A DNA stretch of 64,000 nucleotides, taken from NCBI RefSeq assembly GCF_018729455.1, contig NZ_JAHHZF010000004.1, forward strand, positions 1 to 64,000, read 5' to 3'. The stretch's first letter is position 1, and each line of letters begins with the position of its first letter. The stretch comes from Prosthecodimorpha staleyi (GTDB taxonomy: Bacteria > Pseudomonadota > Alphaproteobacteria > Rhizobiales > Ancalomicrobiaceae). The translations under genes and the position numbers were made by a program. The notes beneath the pieces are model-generated. The model made no database searches and had not been told where the DNA came from. It worked only from the letters and a program-made list of their open reading frames with translations. Shown here piece after piece: positions 21,900 through 30,966 of the stretch.

Positions 21900-22867
21900 G
21901 GCGCCATCTCCGGGTGATGGCAGGCGGCGCGGCTGGCCGGGCCTGCCATCACGGGCGGCGGCATGTCCCGGCAGATGTCCGTCCCGCGCGGACAGCGGCC
22001 GTGAAACGGGCAGCCGGGCGGGATCCTGTCAGGCGGCGGCACCGTGCCCGGGATGGCGGCGAGCCGCGCGCCGCGCACCACATGACGACCCGGCGAAGCG
22101 CCGACCAGCCCGCGCGTATAGGGGTGGATCGCATTGCGGAACATCGCCCGGCTGGCCCCCTCCTCCATGGCGGCGCCGCCATACATGACCAGCGAGCGCT
22201 CCGCGATCGCGCCGATCACGGCGAGATCGTGTGAGATGATCACCAGCGCCATGCCGAGTTCGACCGAAAGCTCCTTCAGGAGCTCGATCAGCCCGGCCTG
22301 AACGGTCACGTCGAGCGCCGAGGTCGGCTCGTCGGCGACCAGCAGCGCCGGCCGGCAGGCGAGCGCCATGGCGATCATCACCCGCTGCCGCTGGCCGCCC
22401 GACAATTCGTGCGGATAGGCGTCGAGCCGTTCGCGGGCATGCGGAATGCCGACCCGGTCGAGCAGGCGCAGCGCCTCGGCCCGGGCCGTGCCGCGGTCGG
22501 CGCGGCCATGGATCAGCAGGGGCTCGGCGACCTGGTCGCCGATCCGGTGGACCGGGTTCAGCGAGGTCATCGGTTCCTGGAACACCATCGCGATGCGGGC
22601 ACCGCGCAGGGCCGCCCGCGCCGGCTCCGGCAGCGTGACCAGATCGCGCCCCTCGAACCGGATCTCCCCCTCGGCACGCGCGATGGACGGCAGGAGCCCG
22701 ATCAGGGCGAGCGCGGTCATCGACTTGCCGGAGCCCGATTCGCCGACGATGCCGAGCCGCTCGCCGGCCTGGAGCGAGAATGAGAGATCGCGCACGACCC
22801 GCGCCGGCCCGGACGGGAACGGCAGCGTCACCGAGAGATTGCGCACGTCGAGCAGGGCCGCGCTCAT
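21896..22867 (-). CDS. Oligopeptide/dipeptide ABC transporter ATPase (DppD/OppD type)
   Basis: This 323-residue ATPase has Walker [10 protein letters not shown], signature LSGGQRQR, Walker [13 protein letters not shown] and the C-terminal oligo_HPY region ([16 protein letters not shown]). The start at 22867 overlaps the upstream permease stop (ATGA) and gives the normal length. It pairs with the following DppF-type subunit to power the two permeases. Confidence 0.92.
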   Translation of the reverse strand: MSAALLDVRNLSVTLPFPSGPARVVRDLSFSLQAGERLGIVGESGSGKSMTALALIGLLPSIARAEGEIRFEGRDLVTLPEPARAALRGARIAMVFQEPMTSLNPVHRIGDQVAEPLLIHGRADRGTARAEALRLLDRVGIPHARERLDAYPHELSGGQRQRVMIAMALACRPALLVADEPTSALDVTVQAGLIELLKELSVELGMALVIISHDLAVIGAIAERSLVMYGGAAMEEGASRAMFRNAIHPYTRGLVGASPGRHVVRGARLAAIPGTVPPPDRIPPGCPFHGRCPRGTDICRDMPPPVMAGPASRAACHHPEMAP

Positions 22868-23697
22868 GTCCGCGCCCTCCGGGCCCTGGGGTCGACGAGG
22901 TCGCGGAGGCCGTCGCCGAGCAGGTTGAATCCAAGCACGGTCAGCGCGATGGCGGCGCCCGGAAAGATCGCCAGCCAGGGCTGGGTCTGCATGTAGGTGC
23001 GCGCCTCGTAGAGCATCCGCCCCCAACTCGGCGCCGGCGGCTGGGTGCCGAGGCCGAGATAGCTGAGCCCGGCCTCGGCCAGGATGGCGATGGCGAACTG
23101 GATGGTCGCCTGCACGACCAGCAGCCCGGCCATGTTGGGCAGGATATGGGCGATGGCGATCCGGGTCTCGGTCAATCCCGCGGCCCGGGCGGCAAGCACG
23201 AAGTCGCGCGCGCGGACCTGCAGGGCGGCACTGCGGGCTAGGCGCGCGAAGACTGGGATGTTGAAGACCGCGATGGCCAGAATTGCGTTCGCCGCGCCGG
23301 GGCCGATCAGGTGGACCATCATCACGGCGGTCAGCACGGCCGGAAAGGCGAGCACGAAGTCGTTGGTCCGCATCACCGCCTCGTCCAGCAGCGAGCCGTT
23401 GCGGCTGGCCGCCCAGGTGCCGAGCGCGGTGCCGGCGACGAGCCCAAGTGCGACCGACAGGAGCCCGACCTTGAGGGAATTGCCGGCACCGACCATCAGT
23501 CTGGCTACGGTGTCGCGGCCGAGATGGTCCGTGCCGAGCCAGTGCAGCGCCGACGGGCCCTGCAGCCGGTCGGTAAGGGCGAGACGGGTCGGATCGAACG
23601 GCGTCCAGACGAAGCCGAGCGCGGCAACCGCCATCAGCACGAGGGCGATGGCGCCGCCCACCAGCAGGCCGGGATGGCGATACCAGGCGAAGCCCAT
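22864..23697 (-). CDS. Peptide ABC transporter permease (DppC/OppC type)
   Basis: This 277-residue inner-membrane permease has about six transmembrane segments. An N-terminal segment is followed by HWLGTDHLGRDTVARLMVGA, the hallmark of the DppC group. The EAA loop reads DFVLAARAAGLTETRIAIAH. The ATG at 23697 overlaps the DppB stop (TGATG). It forms the channel with the DppB-type protein. Confidence 0.93.
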   Translation of the reverse strand: MGFAWYRHPGLLVGGAIALVLMAVAALGFVWTPFDPTRLALTDRLQGPSALHWLGTDHLGRDTVARLMVGAGNSLKVGLLSVALGLVAGTALGTWAASRNGSLLDEAVMRTNDFVLAFPAVLTAVMMVHLIGPGAANAILAIAVFNIPVFARLARSAALQVRARDFVLAARAAGLTETRIAIAHILPNMAGLLVVQATIQFAIAILAEAGLSYLGLGTQPPAPSWGRMLYEARTYMQTQPWLAIFPGAAIALTVLGFNLLGDGLRDLVDPRARRART

Positions 23698-24644
23698 CAG
23701 GCCCTCCGCCGCAGCCGTGGGTCGACGATGCCGTAGGCGATGTCGACCAGGAAATTGATGCCGACCACCAGGGCGGCGAAGACGACGACCAGATCCTTGA
23801 CCACGATAATGTCGTGCTGGCCGATCGCCTGGAACATCAGCCGGCCGAGACCGGGCAGCGAGAAGACATCCTCGATGATGATCGCGCCGGCGATCATGAA
23901 GGAGAAGCGCACGCCCAGCATGGTGACGACCGGGACGAGCGCGTTGCGCAGGACATGCCGGTAGAGCGTCGCCGCCGCGCCGAGCCCCTTGGCGCGCGCG
24001 GTACGCACCCAATCCTCCTGCAGCGCCTCGAGCGTCGCCGAGCGCGTCACTCGGGCGAGGATCGCCGCCTGCGGCAGGGCGAGCGCGATCACCGGCAGCA
24101 CCAGCGAGGCGAGCGCGGGGCCGAGGCCGGCGTCCCAGCCGGGAAAGCCACCCGACGGCAGCCAGTGCAGGCCGATCGCGAAGGCGAGCACCAGCAGGAT
24201 GCCGACCCAGAAATCCGGCAGCGCCAGCCCGGCCTGGGCGAAGACCATCACGCCGGCATCGCGCAGCCCCCGGGGCCGCGAGGCCGCCAGCATGCCGAGC
24301 GGCACGCCGACTAGGGTGGCGAGCAGGATCGCCGCGAAGGCGAGCGGCAGCGTCACCTGCAGGCGCTCGGCGATCAGCTGCGCGACCGGCACGCGGTAGC
24401 CGTAGCTGGTGCCGAGATCGCCGGTCAGGAGCCCGCCGATCCAGCGGATGAAGCGCTCCGGTGCCGGGAGATCCAGGCCGAATTCGGTGCGCAGTGCCGC
24501 GACGGTCTCGGGCGTCGCGCTGACGCCGAGGATGACCGCGGCCGGATCGCCGGGCAGGATTTCAAGGACGACGAACACCACCAGGGCGGTCGCCAGGAGC
24601 GTGACCGCCAGTCCCGCCAGACGCCGGACGAGGAAGCTCAGCAT
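23697..24644 (-). CDS. Peptide ABC transporter permease (DppB/OppB type)
   Basis: This 315-residue permease begins with the DppB-type MLSFLVRRLAGLAVTLLA membrane anchor and has LPGDPAAVILG in the first periplasmic loop. Its EAA motif is DWVRTARAKGLGAAAT. Six transmembrane segments are evident. It follows the binding-protein gene by 31 bases in the same operon. Confidence 0.93.
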   Translation of the reverse strand: MLSFLVRRLAGLAVTLLATALVVFVVLEILPGDPAAVILGVSATPETVAALRTEFGLDLPAPERFIRWIGGLLTGDLGTSYGYRVPVAQLIAERLQVTLPLAFAAILLATLVGVPLGMLAASRPRGLRDAGVMVFAQAGLALPDFWVGILLVLAFAIGLHWLPSGGFPGWDAGLGPALASLVLPVIALALPQAAILARVTRSATLEALQEDWVRTARAKGLGAAATLYRHVLRNALVPVVTMLGVRFSFMIAGAIIIEDVFSLPGLGRLMFQAIGQHDIIVVKDLVVVFAALVVGINFLVDIAYGIVDPRLRRRA

Positions 24645-24675
24645 CGATCCCCCGGTCCGGCCGCCCGCGTTGCGA

Positions 24676-26157
24676 TCACTGCCAGGCGAGATCGGTCAGC
24701 GGCGTCGCCGGCAGCGGCCAGTCGGCCCACATGCCGGTGAGAGCCGCCTTGGAGACCGTGACCTTGGGCAGCACGAACAGGAAGACGTTGACCGAATCCT
24801 CGGCCAGCATCTTCTGCGCATCGCCGTAGAGCGCCAGCCGGGTCTTGTCGTCGACGGCCGCATCGACCTTCTTCATCAGGTCGACGAAGGCCTGGGACTT
24901 GTAGTTGAAGTAATAATCCGGCCGGGCATAGATGTTGATGTCGAGCGGCTCGGTGTGGGAGATGATGGTGAGATCGTAGTCCTTGTTCTTGAATACGCGG
25001 TCGAGCCATTGCGGGAACTCGACATTTTCGATCGAGACCCGGATGCCGACCTCGCCCAGCATGGCGGCGACGATCTCCGAGGAGCGCCGGGCATAGGCGG
25101 GCGGCGGCACCTTCAGCGTCAGATCGAAGCCGGAGCCGTAGCCGGCCTCCGCGAGCAGCGCCTTGGCCTTGGCCGGATCATAGGGGTAGCGGCCGGTCAG
25201 ATCGACATAGCCCGGCTGGGCCGGCGAGAAATGGCTGCCGATCGGCGTGCCGGTGCCGTTGATGGCGCCGAGATTGACCTGGTTGCGATCGACCGCATGG
25301 GCGATGGCGCGGCGCACGCGCAGATCGTCGAGCGGCTTCTTGCCGTTGTTCATGGCGATGATGGTCTCACCCTCGGTCTTGCCGATGGTGACCGTCAGCC
25401 GCTTGTCGGCCTTGAGCGTGGGCAGGGCCTCCGCCGCGCCGAAATTGGTCAGCGCGTCGCAGTCGCCGGACTGGATCGCGGCCAGCTGCGCCTGGGGATC
25501 GTTGATGAAGCGGAAGGTGGCGCGCGCGATCGCCGGCTTGCCGCCCCACCAGCCCTCGGCCGCGACCAGGCTGAGCCGGTCGCCGCGGGTCCATTTGTCG
25601 AGCTTGTAGGGCCCGGTGCCGACCGGGGTGGTGGCGTTGGCGGCGGCCGTCTTCTCGGAGACGATGATCGCATCGCCCCAGCCGAGCCCGTACAGGAAAT
25701 TGGCTGCGACCTGCTTCAGGGTGACCTTCACGGTCGCCGCATCGGGCGTCTCGATCGAGGCAATCGGCGTGAAGATCCATTTCTGGGCATTCTTGGAATC
25801 CGGCGCGACCGCCCGTTCCAGGCTGTATTTCACGTCGGCCGAGGTGAACGGCGTGCCGTCATGGAAGGTGACGCCCGACTTCAGCTTGAAAGTGTAGACG
25901 AGATTGTCGGCCGAGATCTGCCAGCTTTCGGCGAGCTTCGGCACAATCTTGCCGGCGCGGTCGATGGCGACGAGGCCTTCGAAGATGTTGCCGTAGGTGA
26001 CCTCGCGGATCGCCTGCGCGGCACCCGCGGTCGGGTCGAGCACGGTCGGCTCGAGGGTCTGGCACAGCACGACCTGGCTCTTGTCCTGAGCCAGGGCCGG
26101 CGAGGCGATCCCGCCCGCGACCAGCGCGGCGAGCAGAACGGAACGTCGGTACGGCAT
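24676..26157 (-). CDS. Peptide ABC transporter substrate-binding protein (SBP family 5)
   Basis: This 493-residue periplasmic binding protein has a signal peptide (MPYRRSVLLAALVAGG, cleavage after PALAQ). SBP_bac_5 features include SWQISADNLVYTFKLKSGV (seen as DNLVYTFKLKSGVTFHDGTP) and LDDLRVRRAIAHAVDRN. It captures peptides or opine-like ligands for the permeases that follow; specificity cannot be read. A GGGGGAA ribosome-binding site precedes the ATG. Confidence 0.92.
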   Translation of the reverse strand: MPYRRSVLLAALVAGGIASPALAQDKSQVVLCQTLEPTVLDPTAGAAQAIREVTYGNIFEGLVAIDRAGKIVPKLAESWQISADNLVYTFKLKSGVTFHDGTPFTSADVKYSLERAVAPDSKNAQKWIFTPIASIETPDAATVKVTLKQVAANFLYGLGWGDAIIVSEKTAAANATTPVGTGPYKLDKWTRGDRLSLVAAEGWWGGKPAIARATFRFINDPQAQLAAIQSGDCDALTNFGAAEALPTLKADKRLTVTIGKTEGETIIAMNNGKKPLDDLRVRRAIAHAVDRNQVNLGAINGTGTPIGSHFSPAQPGYVDLTGRYPYDPAKAKALLAEAGYGSGFDLTLKVPPPAYARRSSEIVAAMLGEVGIRVSIENVEFPQWLDRVFKNKDYDLTIISHTEPLDINIYARPDYYFNYKSQAFVDLMKKVDAAVDDKTRLALYGDAQKMLAEDSVNVFLFVLPKVTVSKAALTGMWADWPLPATPLTDLAWQ

Positions 26158-26210
26158 GGTGATTCCCCCTGGATTCTTCTCGAAACGCGCCGCCGGCCGA
26201 GGCCGGCGGG

Positions 26211-27557
26211 TCAGGACGATGCGCCTCCGGCCAGCGTCAGCGCTGCGGCCGCCATGATCTTGGCCGAGGCGATCATGTCGTCGATCACCACATACTCGTC
26301 CGGCTGGTGGGCAAGGTCCAGAATGCCGGGCCCATAGGCGACGCAATCGATCACCGATCCGTGCCGCGTGATGTGCTTCTGGTCGTAGGTGCCCGGCGAA
26401 GCGATATGGCGCGACGGCTTGCCGAGCACGCGATGGATATAGTGGTCGAGCGCCTGCACGACCGGTGCATCCGGCTCGGTCATGGTCGGCTGGAAGGTCA
26501 TGATTTCGTCAAGCCGGTAGTCGAGGCCCGGCGTGCCGGCCTTGACCCGCTCCAGGAGCGCCAGGATCTCGCCCTTCACGGCGGCGAAATCCTCCTCGAC
26601 CAGATAGCGGCGGTCGATCACCAGCCGACAGGAATCGGCGACGACCGGCGCCGGCAGCGTCTCGTCGCGCGGCTCGGCCAGGCCGCCATGGATCGAATTG
26701 TAGTTGAGCGTCGCGCTGCGGGCGCCCGGCGGCTCGCAGGGCATGCGCGTCTGCCGGCGGGCGAGATCGGGCAGCAGTTCGCCTTCGACGAGGCTGAGGA
26801 ACGCGGCCATGCCGCGGATGGCGTTGATGCCGAGAAACGGCATCGAGCCGTGGCCGATACGACCCTTCATCTCGATCTCGGCCCACCAGACGCCGCGATG
26901 GCCGAGGCAGACCCGGTCGACATCGAGCGGCTCGGGGATGATCACGTGGTCGACCTTGCTGCGATCGAACCAGCCGTTGCGGGCGAGCCAGCCGACGCCG
27001 CCGAAACCGCCGGATTCCTCGTCGCAGGTGCCGGAGACCTCGATCGCGCCGGCGAAGTCCGGGCATTCGGCCAGGATCGCCTCGGCGGCGATGACGCTCG
27101 CCGCGATGCCGCCCTTCATGTCGCAGGCGCCGCGGCCATAGACCCGGCCGTCACGGACGACGCCCGCGAAGGGATCGACCGTCCAGCCGTGGCCGGCCTC
27201 GACCACGTCGATATGGCCGTTGAAATGCACCGTGCGTCCCGGTCGCCCGCCCTCGCGCCGGGCGACGACATTGACGCGCGGATAGCGGTCGCTGTCGCCC
27301 GGCACCCCTATGGCGCGCGGATAGTCGACCGCGAAACCGGCGGTAGTGAGCCGTCGGCCGAGATATTCGGCGCACTCGCGATAGCCTTCGCCGGGCGGAT
27401 TGACGGTCGGGAAGCGGATCAGGTCGCCGGTCAGCGCGATCAGGTCGTCGCGCAGCGAATCGACCCGGGCGAACAGACGCTCGGCGATGCCGGCCGGCAG
27501 CGGGCCGGCGGCGTCGGGGCGTGCGGATGCCGGGATCGCGTCTGTGTCCAAGGGCAT
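26211..27557 (-). CDS. M20 family ArgE/DapE-type deacylase
   Basis: This 448-residue zinc peptidase-family enzyme has metal-binding motifs HFNGHIDVVEAG and GRGACDMKGG and the catalytic CDEESGGFGG. The family hydrolyses N-acyl amino acids or dipeptides, including ArgE and DapE. It lies 53 bases before the peptide-binding protein gene, so it probably processes what the transporter imports. I start at ATG 27557; an in-frame extension of 25 residues upstream lacks family similarity. Confidence 0.88.
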   Translation of the reverse strand: MPLDTDAIPASARPDAAGPLPAGIAERLFARVDSLRDDLIALTGDLIRFPTVNPPGEGYRECAEYLGRRLTTAGFAVDYPRAIGVPGDSDRYPRVNVVARREGGRPGRTVHFNGHIDVVEAGHGWTVDPFAGVVRDGRVYGRGACDMKGGIAASVIAAEAILAECPDFAGAIEVSGTCDEESGGFGGVGWLARNGWFDRSKVDHVIIPEPLDVDRVCLGHRGVWWAEIEMKGRIGHGSMPFLGINAIRGMAAFLSLVEGELLPDLARRQTRMPCEPPGARSATLNYNSIHGGLAEPRDETLPAPVVADSCRLVIDRRYLVEEDFAAVKGEILALLERVKAGTPGLDYRLDEIMTFQPTMTEPDAPVVQALDHYIHRVLGKPSRHIASPGTYDQKHITRHGSVIDCVAYGPGILDLAHQPDEYVVIDDMIASAKIMAAAALTLAGGASS

Positions 27558-27694
27558 GCGGGCCACTATAGTGCCCGCCGTCGGCACCGCAACCGCCCGA
27601 AGGGCCGCCGGTTCAAATACGAAAACCGGCATCCGAAAGTGGCACGCCCTCGGCTCCGGTCATGCCGGAGGCCGCCGACGCGAAGGCGCTCGGC

Positions 27695-28078
27695 TCAGCC
27701 GCGCTTCTTCGCGGTGACCTCGATCTCAACCTTCATCTCCGGCTTGACCAGCCCGCAGACGATCATGGTCGCGGCCGGACGGATGTCGGCGAAGTAGCTG
27801 CCGACGACCGGAAAGACGGTGTCCATCATGCCGGCTTCGGTGACGTAGTAGGTCGCGCGGACCACATCGGCGAGGTCGAAACCGGCCTCCGCCAGCGCCT
27901 TGCGGATCGTCTCCATGGCGTTGCGGGTCTGGTCCTCGACGCTGTCCGGCATCTGCATGGCGGCGTAGTCGTAGCCGGTCGTGCCGGACACCCAGCACCA
28001 GTCGCCGTCGGCGACCGCACGCGAATAGCCGGCAACCTTCTCGAAGGGCGAACCGGTAGAGACGAGCTTGCGGGTCAT
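27695..28078 (-). CDS. RidA/YjgF family protein
   Basis: This 127-residue protein is of normal RidA length. Core segments are VSGTTGYDYA, DQTRNAMETIRKALAEAG and ATMIVCGLVKPEMKVEIEV. Canonical RidA proteins hydrolyse reactive enamine/imine intermediates. The usual catalytic arginine near RPA is present in DIRPAATM, although many paralogues have diverged. AGGAG lies 5 bases before the ATG. Its place between the LysE exporter and deacylase genes suggests a role in amino-acid breakdown. Confidence 0.85.
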   Translation of the reverse strand: MTRKLVSTGSPFEKVAGYSRAVADGDWCWVSGTTGYDYAAMQMPDSVEDQTRNAMETIRKALAEAGFDLADVVRATYYVTEAGMMDTVFPVVGSYFADIRPAATMIVCGLVKPEMKVEIEVTAKKRG

Positions 28079-28100
28079 GGGAACTCCTGGGTCGGGAAGA

Positions 28101-28727
28101 TCAAGCCTGCGCCGGGCGGCGCGCGAACAGAAGGAGGCCACCGGCGACGATCAGCGCCGTGCCGGAGATGCGATTGACCAGCGCCAGGCGGCGTGCATCG
28201 CGCACGAAGCGCTCCAGACGGCTGCCGGCGAAGGCATAAAGCGCGACCGCGACGGCTTCGAGTGCCAGGGCGGCACCGCCGAGCTGCAGGATTTGGCCGA
28301 AGGCGGGCTGCGTCGGGTCGACGAAGGGGGCGAAGAAGGCGGTGAAGACCAGCATCGCCTTCGGGTTGGTGATCGCGGTCAGAAACTCCCGCCGCGCCAG
28401 AGCCGAAAGGCGCGAGGAGCCGACCGTCTCGGCGAGATCCGAGGCGCCGCCGAGCACCATCTTCAATCCCAGCCAGACAAGATAGATCGCTCCCGCGATC
28501 TTGATCGCGGTGAAGAACGCGGCCGAGGCGGCCAATGCCGCACCCAGCCCGACCGCAGCCCCCAGAACGAAACCGGCAAAGGGCGGGAAACGCCCCGCCG
28601 AGGCCAGCAGCGCCGTGCCGAAGCCGTAGCGGGCGCCGTTGGTCATCGCCAGGACGTTGTTCGGACCCGGATACATGTTGAGCGCGAAGGCCGCGGGCAC
28701 GAACAGGGCCCAGGTTTCCGGTGACAT
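28101..28727 (-). CDS. LysE family amino-acid exporter
   Basis: This 208-residue membrane protein has six predicted transmembrane segments. LysE-family motifs include the N-terminal PGPNNVLAMTNGARYG and the central FLTAITNPKAMLVFTAFF. The family exports amino acids such as threonine, homoserine or lysine. The start ATG 28727 gives the expected first helix (WALFVPAAFALNMYPG). It is the first gene of the likely LysE-RidA-deacylase-ABC operon, 22 bases before ridA. Confidence 0.85.
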   Translation of the reverse strand: MSPETWALFVPAAFALNMYPGPNNVLAMTNGARYGFGTALLASAGRFPPFAGFVLGAAVGLGAALAASAAFFTAIKIAGAIYLVWLGLKMVLGGASDLAETVGSSRLSALARREFLTAITNPKAMLVFTAFFAPFVDPTQPAFGQILQLGGAALALEAVAVALYAFAGSRLERFVRDARRLALVNRISGTALIVAGGLLLFARRPAQA

Positions 28728-28785
28728 CGCAGAGAGCCCTTGGGACAGGAAGGCGCCTCGGCCGGCGGCACCCGGCCCGGTGGTC

Positions 28786-28846
28786 AAAAAGTCAGTGGTT
28801 CGGATTCACGAGACGGATGGTTCCCGTCCGTCTCGATCGAACCACT
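28786..28846 (-). terminator. Rho-independent terminator of leuD
   Basis: On the minus strand the RNA forms an outer 9-bp stem (AGTGGTTCG partner arms at 28794-28802 and 28838-28846). An inner 8-bp stem has arms at 28810-28817 and 28827-28834 with a 9-base loop. Just downstream is a run of five T (plus-strand A at 28786-28790). It begins 71 bases after the leuD stop and separates leuD from the LysE operon. Confidence 0.75.
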
Positions 28847-28916
28847 CGTCAGCTGGCCGCATCGGTGCTTGACGGCTTCGGGGCGGACCTCTCACCGCGG
28901 AGACCGCCGTTCGAAA

Positions 28917-29522
28917 TCAGGCCCAGGGCTGGACTTCGGCGAGCTTCGTCTCGTAGCCGGCGATCTTGTCGGCCTTCTCGAGGGTCAGGCCGATGTCGTC
29001 GAGCCCGTTCAGCAGGCAATGCTTGCGGAAGGCGTCGACCTCGAACTTCACGGTGCCGCCGTCCGGGCCGCGGATCTCCTGCGCCGGCAGATCGATGGTC
29101 AGCGTGGCGTTGGAACCGCGGCCGGCATCGTCGAGCAGCTTCTCCAGGTCCTCCGGCGAGACCACGATCGGCAGGATGCCGTTCTTGAAGCAGTTGTTGT
29201 AAAAGATGTCGGCGAAGCTGGTCGAGATGACGCAGCGGATGCCGTAGTCGAGCAGCGCCCAGGGGGCATGCTCGCGGCTCGACCCGCAGCCGAAATTGTC
29301 GCCGGCGACCAGGATTTGCGCCTTGCGGTAGGCCTGCTGGTTCAACACGAATTCGGGCTTCTCGACGCCGGCCTCGTCGAAGCGCATCTCGAAGAACAGG
29401 CCCTTGCCGAGACCGGTCCGCTCGATCGTTTTCAGAAACTGCTTCGGGATGATCATGTCCGTATCGACATTGACGATCGGCAGCGGCGCGGCCACACCGG
29501 TGAGCGTCGTGAACTTGTCCAT
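28917..29522 (-). CDS. leuD: 3-isopropylmalate dehydratase small subunit
   Basis: LeuD pairs with LeuC to isomerise isopropylmalate in leucine synthesis. The 201-residue length is standard. Motifs include [16 protein letters not shown] and [15 protein letters not shown]. The ATG at 29522 follows GGGAGACGAGG. leuC and leuB are not in this window, so leuD stands alone, which is common in alphaproteobacteria. Confidence 0.96.
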   Translation of the reverse strand: MDKFTTLTGVAAPLPIVNVDTDMIIPKQFLKTIERTGLGKGLFFEMRFDEAGVEKPEFVLNQQAYRKAQILVAGDNFGCGSSREHAPWALLDYGIRCVISTSFADIFYNNCFKNGILPIVVSPEDLEKLLDDAGRGSNATLTIDLPAQEIRGPDGGTVKFEVDAFRKHCLLNGLDDIGLTLEKADKIAGYETKLAEVQPWA

Positions 29523-29790
29523 GGCCTCGTCTCCCGTCCTCGGCAGCCGGCCGCCTCGCAACGCGGGGTCGCCGGCAAGACATGACGCCCGTCGTTGACG
29601 GATCATGCATTTCGTCGCGCGGGTGAATAGCCTGTTTTCGCGCCGGATCAAAGGGGCTCGACCGCAATGCCGCCGCGCGGCGGCGAGGGAGCGGCCGCGG
29701 CGCCGCGGCTTCTTTCCGTGTTGCACCGCCGAATGGGTCCGCTAACGTCGGCGTACGTGGGGTCCCAGAGAGATTCGGGAGGCGCGCACC

Positions 29791-30405
29791 ATGCCAAGGC
29801 TTTTCACAGGCCTCGAGATCCCCGCCGATCTCGCCCTCACACTGACCGAACTGCGCGGCGGCCTTCCGGGGGCGACCTGGATCGATCCGGAGAATTATCA
29901 CGTCACCCTGCGCTTCATCGGCGATGTCGATGAGCGCATCGCCGACGAGATCGCCGACGCTCTGGCCCGGGTCCGCCGTCCGGCCTTCGACCTGAAGATC
30001 CGCGGCATCGACTATTTCGGCGGCCGGCAACCGCATTCCGTCTTCGCCAAGGTCGAACCGACACCTGCGCTGATGGAGCTTCAGGCCGAGCATGAGCGGA
30101 TCATGCAGCGGCTCGGGCTGGAACCCGAAGGCCGCAAGTACCATCCGCACATCACCATTGCGCGGGTCAAAGGCGCGCAGGCGCGCGACGTCGCGCATTG
30201 GCTCGATGTCCGCGGCGGCTTCCCCGGCGGACGCTTCCGCGCCGAACGCGCCGTCCTGTTCTCGTCCAGGGCCTCGAAGGGCGGCGGCCCCTATATCGTC
30301 GAGGACGAGTATCCGTTCGTGGCTGCGGTGCCGGCGGCGCGGCGCGATCCGGTGGTGGCCGCGCGGATGTATCCGCGTTCGGTCCGTTCGGTACCTGCCT
30401 CCTGA
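29791..30405 (+). CDS. thpR: RNA 2',3'-cyclic phosphodiesterase
   Basis: This 2H phosphoesterase (LigT/ThpR) of 204 residues has both His-x-Thr/Ile motifs: NYHVTLRF with H37 and HPHITIAR with H120. It opens 2',3'-cyclic phosphates on RNA ends. GGGAGG lies 8 bases before the ATG. It is divergent from leuD across about 270 bases. Confidence 0.93.
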   Translation: MPRLFTGLEIPADLALTLTELRGGLPGATWIDPENYHVTLRFIGDVDERIADEIADALARVRRPAFDLKIRGIDYFGGRQPHSVFAKVEPTPALMELQAEHERIMQRLGLEPEGRKYHPHITIARVKGAQARDVAHWLDVRGGFPGGRFRAERAVLFSSRASKGGGPYIVEDEYPFVAAVPAARRDPVVAARMYPRSVRSVPAS

Positions 30406-30567
30406 ACCCGCGCGATCTTGAATTTGTGACCGGCGTCACGATTTCAGGAGATGTCGCCGGCTGCGATGCCGCCATGCCGGCGGAACCGTTCCGCGCCCGC
30501 GGCTTTGTCCGGTCGTAACCTCGCCGGCCCGCATGCAGGGCCGGCCCATCGGGAGATCGCCAGAACC

Positions 30568-30942
30568 ATGGACCAGCGCATCTTTCTCGACCCCGAAATC
30601 GTTGGGCCGGAAGGCGAGCGCGAGGCGAAGGTCCGGGCCGGTTTCTGGGCGTCCCTGCGCCGCGCGGCACGCTCCATCCCGTTCTCGACCGACCTGGTCG
30701 CCGCCTACTATTGCGCGCTCGATCCGACCACGCCGCGGCGGGTCCGCCTGACGCTCCTCGGCGCCCTCGCCTATTTCGTGATGCCGGCGGATCTGTTGCC
30801 GGACGTCCTGCCTCTGGTCGGCTTCACCGACGATGCCACCGTGCTCGTCACCGCGATCGGCATGGTGGCCGGGCATATCCGCGACGAGCACCGCCAGGCG
30901 GCCGAAAAGGCCCTGTCCGAAGGCACTGCGCCCCCACAATAG
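30568..30942 (+). CDS. DUF1232 (YkvA-like) membrane protein
   Basis: This 124-residue protein has the DUF1232 motif ALAYFVMPADLLPDVLPLVGFTDDA, seen as YFVMPADLLPDVLP followed by GFTDDATVL, with a hydrophobic segment around it. Family proteins are small and probably membrane-associated, with unknown role. The ATG at 30568 gives the usual length; a longer frame upstream is not supported. It lies 160 bases downstream of thpR. Confidence 0.85.
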   Translation: MDQRIFLDPEIVGPEGEREAKVRAGFWASLRRAARSIPFSTDLVAAYYCALDPTTPRRVRLTLLGALAYFVMPADLLPDVLPLVGFTDDATVLVTAIGMVAGHIRDEHRQAAEKALSEGTAPPQ

Positions 30943-30966
30943 CCGGTCCGTCGGCCCGGGCCGCGA

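Noticed and set aside
27601-27640. GGTTCAAATAC, a T-loop-like sequence
   Set aside because: No cloverleaf can be built around it; it is part of an intergenic gap with a simple CCGGTT/AACCGG repeat.
27652-27672. CTCCGG-TCATG-CCGGAG hairpin after the RidA gene
   Set aside because: A good stem but no T-tract on either strand, so it is not called as a terminator.
28791-28846. Stretch resembling a tRNA T-arm (GTGGTTCGGATTCAC)
   Set aside because: No acceptor, D or anticodon arms accompany it; the symmetric stems plus T-tract fit a leuD terminator better.
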